A stretch of 64,000 nt of DNA from positions 186,001 to 250,000 of the forward strand of contig NZ_CAKMSJ010000002.1 in assembly GCF_928381505.1 (NCBI RefSeq), given 5' to 3'. Both the position numbers and the translations under genes were made by a program. Source of the DNA: Rothia endophytica. Lineage in GTDB: Bacteria; Actinomycetota; Actinomycetes; Actinomycetales; Micrococcaceae. Below, one piece after another: positions 57,442 to 64,000 of this stretch (positions are counted from its first letter, which is position 1; each line of letters begins with the position of its first letter). The notes beneath the pieces are model-generated. The model was not told where the DNA came from. It saw nothing but the letters and a program-made list of their open reading frames with translations, and ran no database searches.

Positions 57442-60400
57442 TTATTTCTTGGGTTCCAGCCAAGCTTCTTTCAGCTCATCAAAAGCAAGTTTCTGCTCGA
57501 AGTTATCGGTGTTGTCTCTAACATTGACGATTAGGGTAGTCTTGCTACCGCCGTTCTTAGGACCCCGAAGGCCACGTCCAATCATCTGCAGATAACGATT
57601 AGGGGAGAAGACCGGACGAGCAATATACACTGCATCGCATTTCGGGGCATCGAAGCCTTCGGAGAGGACTCCATAGTTTGTAAGAACCTTGTACTCTCCG
57701 GACTTGAAGCCAGCGATTGCTCGCTTTCGGGCAGCTGGAGATGATGACCCGGAAACGCTGGCAGCTGGGATTTGCATAAAGTTAAGTACAGCAGCCAGGG
57801 CAACCGCATGCTTGACCGAAGCCGCAAAAAGAATAATGCTACTTTCCGGCTTCTTAGCAACTAACCCTTTAATATGCTCCACAAGTTGGACATTGCGTTC
57901 TTGACTTGATGCAATTTGCTCTAAATCCAGACTCATCTCCGCCATTCGATTCATACGATTGTGTAAATCTTCGGCAGTTGCTGCACGTTTCTGTGTTTCA
58001 CTTAGCGCTTTTTTCTCTAGTTTAATACCGTCAATCACGTGATAATCAACCTCGGAAAGCACTTCAATCTCTTGCAGATATTCGTGAGCACCAGATTCAG
58101 CAAACTGTATTGGTTCATAGAGATTACGATCAAACCTAGTTGCTAGCTGCTCGGTTTCTTCGGCATTGTAGCCGCGATAAGGGGTAGCTGAAAGTCCCAA
58201 AAGATGGCCACGGGGGGTTTTATCCCTAGGGCTACGACCGAATTTTTGGAATATAGAAGTGAATGATTTAGCCACCGCTCCATGCGCTTCGTCAACTACT
58301 AGTATCTGGGCTTCAAAGAGCCACTCGTAAATTTCCTCTTCGACCAAACGGCTAAGAGTTTGGAAAGTTGCTACGACGACTTGTAAATCAGCATCTTTCG
58401 CCTCTACAGGACGCCTAGAATCCCACAAACGGCTGATAGCTAATTGTCCGTTAGTTTTGCCAAAACACTGCCATACGGTTTGCCAGGATTGCACTGCCTG
58501 CTCGCAGAGTTCGTTACTGCCTGCAATCCAGACAATCAGATGTGGTTTATCTGAGACTTCACAGAACCGTACAATCGATTCTGTCGCGACTCGGGTTTTA
58601 CCAGATCCTGTAGGTAAAGAGATAAAGCCTTTCTGGGGTGTAGCTTGACTGAGCATCTCAATAATCTTGCTACTGACGTCCAGCTGGTAGTCATGGAGTG
58701 GGGGCAGACGGACGGGGCCAGTGAAAAACTCCTGGTCAGGCATACGTATGTTGCGCTCACCCGCGAACGCTTTATCCAGATTTAACTCGTCAACAAATTT
58801 GCGTGCCTTGGCGCCACCGGCGAATTGCATGGGTGTGTTATCGCGGAAAACTTCCTGGAGGTATGGTTTCAACGCTTTCAGCAGGTCTACACCGTGAATA
58901 CTTTCTAGGATAGTTCCGTATTGGTCGGTGCTGAGAGTTTCGCCAGTGACGCTTTCAATTATGTCCAATATTTCATCGGGCATTATGTTTCGAAGCTTTT
59001 CCTCGCCAAGCATCTCGGTTAGCTTTTCGTTGATATCCGCGGCATTTTTGACATCATTGATGCGCTTTTCATGATTCTTGCTTTTAGCTAGCTGTTGATG
59101 TCGTTTAAATAGATCGGCGGCATTGTATTCTAGCTTGAGACCTTTAAGGGCAACTTGAAGAATCTGAAAGGAACTAATTCCAGGCGTGTAATAAACTGTT
59201 TTTGTTTCTGTATCATAAATACAATTAACATTCTTTTTTTCGGTGTGTTGATCAAAAGTGTTCTGGACAGATTTGCTGATAAGTGAACACTCTGAAACGC
59301 GAATTTTTGAAAGAGACCAGGTTTTAGCGAATTCTTTGATATCGCTCAAATGTGGGTAGTAATCCTTTATTTTCCCCTTTGGTTTAATTCCGTGAGTTTC
59401 AATAGTGGTGACAAAATCTATGTCAGCAAATTGCATGCCGAATCGATTTTGCATTATTCTAGCTGCACCTGCTGAATGTGAAATAATCACCCCGTAGCCT
59501 GAATGGTGAGTCAAGATATGGTTTTTTGCGTCTTCATTCAGAACCACGTAAATTTTGGATGCAGGCATTGGTTTAGCGCCCTGCAGTGTTATAGCGCTGA
59601 AATAGATACTGCCTGAAGCAGACAGCTCGGTGAGCTCTGCAAGGAGGCTGTACCCCCTATGAATGATTGCTAGGTCATCGTTCCTGTGCAGTTCCCTCAT
59701 GACGGTTTCTAGAGTAAATTTTTGATTATTGTGAGAGTACAAAGCTTCACGCAAATCTCCATCCAGTGGAATAGCAAGCAGCTCTTCTGGAAACCCGGCT
59801 GGTGGCTTAATGATTTCTGAGGCATCTCGGATGCCTTTATTTGTTTCTGCAACCCCGTACTTGAGAATCCAATACAGGTTGGGAGTCGGCAATTGTGTAC
59901 AGGTGGAAAGATCTTCAACGGGATGGCCTGGAGTAAGGCCATCTATGCTTCCTTCAAGCGCTTTAAGCGTTACCTTGGCTCGGGTAGGCTGTGACGCAGA
60001 GTTGAGCAACTGTAAACCCGGGGTAAGGAATTGATTGGGTACCTTCAGGTTATGTGGGAATACTCCGGGTAGTCCGTCTAGATTATTTAGTGTTCGGCAG
60101 TAGTCTTTGAAACCTTGAGAAGCCCACCACTTGTAGGTTTCATCATTCTTGTTTTGTAAGACGGGGTTATTGAGGTTGCGGTGCGCCCCTAGCGTTGCAG
60201 CGAGTTTTGCTATATTTCCCAACCTGTTGAGATTCAGAAGAAGATGTAAGTCTTCCTCCCGCTCGCCTTGGATTAGGCCACCATGTAGCCAGGTTTTATT
60301 AACAGGTTTGATGGAGCCATCCATGCACAGCGCGGGGAAAGTTCCATCTGGGAAATAATGGTGTATTTCCTTTATTAATTCATCGACAGGTTCTTCAAGA

Positions 60401-62244
60401 AAAATGGTTGCACGCCAAGCGTCGGCTACAAGATTGGGGTCCGTGGTATTTTTCTGAAGTGCCTTGAGGGCGCGGGAAAATTTGACCAGGCCGCTCTGGA
60501 TTCTAAAGCCTAAATCTTTAAGTAGAACGGAGCACTCTTTGTTGTTGCATAAATCTGGGTGAATATATTGGCCGGGGTTGCCTTCGATATTTTCCAAAGA
60601 GTTGGTGATTGATAGTTCACTGACTTTTGGTGGGCGAATATTTTTATAACCATCCCATAAGAATTTGGTGTTACGCATTTCCGCTATCTGATCAGCAGTT
60701 CCGTTGTGGTTAATAGTATGGGAGAATTTTATAGCAGAAATGGTCATGTCAATGCTGTCTTTCTGCGCGAATGTAGACAGCATTTCTCTGATGCTAGATA
60801 CCTTATTGTTTGCGAGTGAAAATATCTCAGTCAGAATTCTGTGTCGCGTAGAGTTAGTTGCTGCACTCGCATGAACCCAGGAGGAATGGATGTCGGGATG
60901 TTTTTGAACCTCTTCGTAGAAGGACTGCAGTAGCGTTTCGTTTTCTGGTTCTCGTAAGGCTTTAGGCGATAAGGGGAGATTGAGCTGTTGTGGTGTGTAC
61001 AATTTTCCGTCCTGGGCGGGGACGGACGGCACCTGCGCTAGAGCTGCATATAACGGGGCTCGCAGTAGCTTTTCTGCCCAGCTACGTCCACCACCGTCCT
61101 CAGCTGAAGGATATAAGTCAAGTGTCTTGCCCGGTTCGTCTTCGTTATGCACGAGGGGAAGGTTGGCAGCAACCAGTTGAGGAATCGTGCGCTGAATGAT
61201 TTCTTCGTTAAAGAGGCTACCTTCGCCTATGTTGGCGCGGTCGGGGCTCATATCGAAGGCGGCGTTAAAGATGCCAGGTACACCGGTCTTTTGGGCGGTG
61301 GGGAAGTACTGCCAGAACTCACCTAGGGTTCTACCGCCTGCACGTTTTCCACCTACCTGCACAGCCCAGGTGACGGGAAGGGTGCTTTTGGCAGTGTTAC
61401 CAGAGACTCCTGCAAGTGCCCTAGCTGATGGCCGGTGCTCTGCTGTGAAGACCCTCCAAACTGTATCGTCCCCATCGATATTGATAGTGAATTCATAGTC
61501 CCGAACGGGGTGGGGCGTGCGGGTGAAAGTCCGATGATTTTCATGGCCTGGAACCGTGACTTTTAGATCGAGTGAGCCCACCTTATCGCTGAAAAGAAGA
61601 AACTGGGCTTTGAAGTCCTCGATTTCCTTGTGTAGGAAGTCAAAGCTCTTGGTGAGAGGAACTCGGATGACGGTACTTGCCCACTGAACCATACGGGCAA
61701 GATCTGCGTCTTCTGCGATTGCTTGTTTGGCATTTATGGGGTAGGCGAGGCGCAGCTTCGGTGTTTTCTCGGTGGAGAGCCCACGGGCAGCTAAATCAGC
61801 TTCAAACTGCTCATTATCAAAGGCGAAGCTGCCGGATGAGGTAAAGATCTCAGGTGAATCTGAAATGGCAAGCAAGGACTTGAAGCCAAGACCAAACCTG
61901 CCGATGTCGTTACCTGATTTGCTGGAAGAGTAAGCGGTCTGCAAGGCCTGTATATTTTTGACGTTAAAAGGCATGCCTTCATTTGCACAGTACAGGTAAT
62001 TTGGGGTCAATAGAATTTCTATTTTCCCTTCAAGACCTTCCATAGGATCAGCTGCATTTTGTACCAGCTCATTAATTTGTTTTTTGGCGTAGGCACCAGT
62101 ACGAATGTAGTCTTCAAGGTTGAAATGTTCTTCTAGAAGCTTTGGCCTCGCCTCGTAGGAAGCAAGAACGCTTTCTCTTTCTTTTCGAAGAAACTCTGCG
62201 CTAGCTTCTGTGTTCTTAAGCCATTCAGCTGAAAGAGGCATCAT
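57442..62244 (-). CDS. GHKL (sacsin-type) ATPase fused to an SF2 DEAD/DEAH helicase
   Basis: About 1600 residues. The N-terminal GHKL ATPase (about 25-200) has the N-box ELVQNAADP, a G1-like CANEGMPF and the G2 box GRFGLGFKSLLA. The middle, about 300-1150, matches nothing I recognise. The C-terminal SF2 helicase has SLPTGSGKTRVA (about 1210), VVDEAHG (about 1320), GLSATPYRGY and QMIGRGLRGP near the end. ATG 62244 has AAGGAT upstream (ATG 62241 is also possible). It is AT-richer than the flanks. The architecture suggests an ATP-driven nucleic-acid enzyme, perhaps antiviral; this is inferred. Confidence 0.85.
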   Translation of the reverse strand: MMPLSAEWLKNTEASAEFLRKERESVLASYEARPKLLEEHFNLEDYIRTGAYAKKQINELVQNAADPMEGLEGKIEILLTPNYLYCANEGMPFNVKNIQALQTAYSSSKSGNDIGRFGLGFKSLLAISDSPEIFTSSGSFAFDNEQFEADLAARGLSTEKTPKLRLAYPINAKQAIAEDADLARMVQWASTVIRVPLTKSFDFLHKEIEDFKAQFLLFSDKVGSLDLKVTVPGHENHRTFTRTPHPVRDYEFTINIDGDDTVWRVFTAEHRPSARALAGVSGNTAKSTLPVTWAVQVGGKRAGGRTLGEFWQYFPTAQKTGVPGIFNAAFDMSPDRANIGEGSLFNEEIIQRTIPQLVAANLPLVHNEDEPGKTLDLYPSAEDGGGRSWAEKLLRAPLYAALAQVPSVPAQDGKLYTPQQLNLPLSPKALREPENETLLQSFYEEVQKHPDIHSSWVHASAATNSTRHRILTEIFSLANNKVSSIREMLSTFAQKDSIDMTISAIKFSHTINHNGTADQIAEMRNTKFLWDGYKNIRPPKVSELSITNSLENIEGNPGQYIHPDLCNNKECSVLLKDLGFRIQSGLVKFSRALKALQKNTTDPNLVADAWRATIFLEEPVDELIKEIHHYFPDGTFPALCMDGSIKPVNKTWLHGGLIQGEREEDLHLLLNLNRLGNIAKLAATLGAHRNLNNPVLQNKNDETYKWWASQGFKDYCRTLNNLDGLPGVFPHNLKVPNQFLTPGLQLLNSASQPTRAKVTLKALEGSIDGLTPGHPVEDLSTCTQLPTPNLYWILKYGVAETNKGIRDASEIIKPPAGFPEELLAIPLDGDLREALYSHNNQKFTLETVMRELHRNDDLAIIHRGYSLLAELTELSASGSIYFSAITLQGAKPMPASKIYVVLNEDAKNHILTHHSGYGVIISHSAGAARIMQNRFGMQFADIDFVTTIETHGIKPKGKIKDYYPHLSDIKEFAKTWSLSKIRVSECSLISKSVQNTFDQHTEKKNVNCIYDTETKTVYYTPGISSFQILQVALKGLKLEYNAADLFKRHQQLAKSKNHEKRINDVKNAADINEKLTEMLGEEKLRNIMPDEILDIIESVTGETLSTDQYGTILESIHGVDLLKALKPYLQEVFRDNTPMQFAGGAKARKFVDELNLDKAFAGERNIRMPDQEFFTGPVRLPPLHDYQLDVSSKIIEMLSQATPQKGFISLPTGSGKTRVATESIVRFCEVSDKPHLIVWIAGSNELCEQAVQSWQTVWQCFGKTNGQLAISRLWDSRRPVEAKDADLQVVVATFQTLSRLVEEEIYEWLFEAQILVVDEAHGAVAKSFTSIFQKFGRSPRDKTPRGHLLGLSATPYRGYNAEETEQLATRFDRNLYEPIQFAESGAHEYLQEIEVLSEVDYHVIDGIKLEKKALSETQKRAATAEDLHNRMNRMAEMSLDLEQIASSQERNVQLVEHIKGLVAKKPESSIILFAASVKHAVALAAVLNFMQIPAASVSGSSSPAARKRAIAGFKSGEYKVLTNYGVLSEGFDAPKCDAVYIARPVFSPNRYLQMIGRGLRGPKNGGSKTTLIVNVRDNTDNFEQKLAFDELKEAWLEPKK

Positions 62245-62360
62245 TGCAATCCTTGTGTTGATTATCACGATTTTTTTGCAGTTTATCACTGAACCGGTAT
62301 CTAGCTACAAAATTACGCAGAGAGTATTAATTCTTATTCTTGTGATTACTCGGTGGTATG

Positions 62361-63731
62361 CTAATTACTTTTTGTTTCAGGTAGCAGAAAAGTTGCGGCC
62401 GCAGCTGTGCAGAAGGCAACGGCAAAGACCGCGAAGAGACCGGCAACCCCTACCAGACCGACCAGCACCGGGACGATGAGCGGGGCGGCAATCGACGCCA
62501 GTCGCCCAAAGCCAGCAGCGGCGCCGGTCCCAGCCCCGCGCAACTGAACCGGGTAAAGCTCCGGGCCCACCGCGTAGAGGGCACCCCAAGCACCCAGGTT
62601 AAAGAAGGAGAGGAAACAGCCGGCGGTAATAATCATCCAGGGCTCACTGGCAAGCCCATAGGCCACGGCAGAGACCGCTGAACCGGCCAAGAAGGTGGCG
62701 AGGGTGGCGCGGCGTCCCCACGCTTCAATGAGCCAGGCGCTCACCGCATAGCCGGGTAGCTGAGCCAGGGTCATGATGAGGGTGAAAGTAAACGACTTCA
62801 CCAAATCAAAACCTGCAGCCACCAGCAGGGAGGGTATCCAAATGAAGGCGCCGTAATAGGCAAGATTGACGCAGAACCAAATCACCCACAGAGCACCGGT
62901 ACGACGCTTGAGTGCGGGCGACCAGATAGAGGTAGCTGCCTGAGCCTCAGAATCTGGGGCTTTCTCGATGAGGGCGTGAGCGGTTTCAGAAGAAGCACGC
63001 AGAGGCCGCGACCGCTCAAAACTTTCAACGATCTGTTGGGCTTCTTCGCGGCGTCCACGGGAAACCAAATATCGCACTGACTCTGGCAAACCCAGCCGCA
63101 CCACCGCAGCGTAGGCCGCCGGTACGCAGCCAAAAGCGAGGGCCAGTCGCCAGCCATGATCAGAGGCGCCTACCACGAAGGCTCCGATGAGCGCGGCAGC
63201 AATCCATCCTAGAGCCCAGAATGCTTCAAGAATGACCACCATACGGCCGCGCACTCTGCGGGGTGAAAATTCAGAAACATAGGTGGAGGCAACAGGAAGC
63301 TCAGCGCCTAGACCCAGACCCACGATAAAACGCAGCACCAGCAGAGTGGTAAAAGTGAGGGCCAGAGCCGATAGCCCTGTAGCCACCCCATAGACCAGAA
63401 GGGTGATGGCAAAAATGTGCCGTCTGCCGTACTTATCAGAGAGTTTTCCGCCAAAAGTTGCCCCCAGCGCCATCCCCAGAAAACCCAGAGAGGCAAGCAA
63501 GGAGGCTTGCCCAGAGCTAATATTCCAGTGGGCTATCAGGGCAGCCATGACAAAAGAAATGAGCCCGATATCCATGGCGTCAAGCGCCCACCCAACACCG
63601 GTTACTCCCAAGAGGCGAGCATGGCGCCGGGTGACGGGCAGCTGGTCTAGACGGTCATTGAGATCATCGGTGGACGCCGGCGTGGTGGCTGGTGTCTCGG
63701 GTGGGAGGCTGTGGGAGGGCATGGGCAACAT
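62361..63731 (-). CDS. MFS transporter of the sugar/aromatic-acid (NiaP-like) type
   Basis: 456 residues with 12 membrane segments. The WALDAMDIGLISFVMAAL segment (about 48-65) and GGKLSDKYGRRHIF (about 94-107, motif A), with LGLGAELPVASTYVSEF near 138-154, mark organic-anion/sugar porters such as niacin and aromatic-acid carriers. Substrate unknown. Two ATGs, 63731 and 63722, share GGAG; 63722 has the better spacing. No terminator is seen before the helicase gene, 117 bases downstream. Confidence 0.83.
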   Translation of the reverse strand: MLPMPSHSLPPETPATTPASTDDLNDRLDQLPVTRRHARLLGVTGVGWALDAMDIGLISFVMAALIAHWNISSGQASLLASLGFLGMALGATFGGKLSDKYGRRHIFAITLLVYGVATGLSALALTFTTLLVLRFIVGLGLGAELPVASTYVSEFSPRRVRGRMVVILEAFWALGWIAAALIGAFVVGASDHGWRLALAFGCVPAAYAAVVRLGLPESVRYLVSRGRREEAQQIVESFERSRPLRASSETAHALIEKAPDSEAQAATSIWSPALKRRTGALWVIWFCVNLAYYGAFIWIPSLLVAAGFDLVKSFTFTLIMTLAQLPGYAVSAWLIEAWGRRATLATFLAGSAVSAVAYGLASEPWMIITAGCFLSFFNLGAWGALYAVGPELYPVQLRGAGTGAAAGFGRLASIAAPLIVPVLVGLVGVAGLFAVFAVAFCTAAAATFLLPETKSN

Positions 63732-63931
63732 TTCTCCAAGGTAATAAAGTCACTATGACTTTATCCCAGGGTGGAGGTTAAACCCTAGCCCAGCGCCTCT
63801 ATAAGACTGTATATTTCTTGCCCTTAATTCCGCCATACAGCGGGCGATCTCTGCACGATAGTTGGTGGCGGGCGTCAGGGGAATAGAAAGGGGTGTTGCT
63901 GTGCTATAACTGAAACATAAATAAAAAAAAT

Positions 63932-64000
63932 CGTGCTCCGGGACCCGGTGAAAATCCGAACCTGCGGTGACAGCCCGCTAATTGACGGCACTCTTTAGTG
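63932..64000 (+). ncRNA. FMN riboswitch (RFN element), 5' part, cut by the window end
   Basis: The RFN core is visible: CTCCGGGACCCGGTGAAAAT, then CCGAACCTGCGGTGACAGCC and CGC. These are the conserved GGGTGAAAAT-like and CGGCGGTGACAGCCCGC-like elements. The aptamer is incomplete at base 64000. It should control a riboflavin synthesis or uptake gene beyond the window. A -10-like TATAAC lies at 63905-63910. Confidence 0.87.

Noticed and set aside
63932..64000. FMN riboswitch as regulator of the MFS gene
   Set aside because: It reads on the plus strand away from the minus-strand MFS gene; its target must lie beyond the window.

Overview
The window reads as a chromosomal segment of a high-GC actinobacterium of the family Micrococcaceae. 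Rothia is the most likely genus, but that is inferred from gene content and order, not from a marker gene. The pointers are sepH, DUF4193, DUF3093, dut, DUF3710, an OB-fold protein, a pair of TrkA/RCK proteins next to an APC permease and a TRAM-domain RNA methyltransferase, then acnA, dxs, an HRDC ribonuclease D and a three-gene succinate dehydrogenase.

Backbone, 1-37100: the tail of an acyl-CoA synthetase (ADP-forming type), DUF5998 and a nucleotide pyrophosphatase-like enzyme; a Pro-rich membrane protein and SepH; dut/DUF3710/OB-fold; a K+ module (two RCK proteins and an APC permease); aconitase; a mismatch glycosylase and an AGCS symporter; dxs; a Rieske lipoprotein with ribonuclease D; msrB; an alpha/beta hydrolase; YbaK; ZapE, whose 3' end is repeated in tandem; a GNAT; a cluster of five tRNA genes (Gly-GCC three times, Val-GAC twice, Cys-GCA once makes six with Cys) plus a tRNA-Val 3' remnant; sdhCAB followed by a DASS dicarboxylate carrier; MOSC, CapA and a family 1 glycosidase.

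Accessory region, about 37105-48845: this is bounded by an imperfect 42-44 bp direct repeat, part of which is the glycosidase terminator. Its first part is a resistance-type cargo: a decapitated TetR gene, then an ABC-F protein translationally coupled to an MFS pump, behind a leader with a six-codon peptide and competing hairpins. A beheaded AraC gene follows. The cargo lies between a 134-bp IS3-family fragment and a full-length IS3-family element whose orfA carries an in-frame TAG. Its second part is AT-richer: an sce7726/sce7725/RES-domain gene trio with an in-frame TAA in the RES gene, a probable tdk tail, an SDR, decayed fragments, a small membrane protein and a broken serine recombinase.

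Backbone again, 48846-57400: a PD-(D/E)XK protein, def, fmt, an RsmB-type methyltransferase, a Na+/H+ antiporter-family permease, rpe, a TPR gene with a one-base frameshift and a DUF6318-like lipoprotein. A 4.8-kb gene then encodes a GHKL (sacsin-type) ATPase fused to an SF2 helicase, a likely single-gene defence or stress factor. An MFS carrier and the start of an FMN riboswitch, cut by the window end, close the segment.

The best candidates for something undescribed are the sce7726-sce7725-RES trio, the GHKL-helicase gene, and the leaderless attenuator in front of the ABC-F/MFS operon. No CRISPR array, prophage structural genes, rRNA or replication origin was seen.
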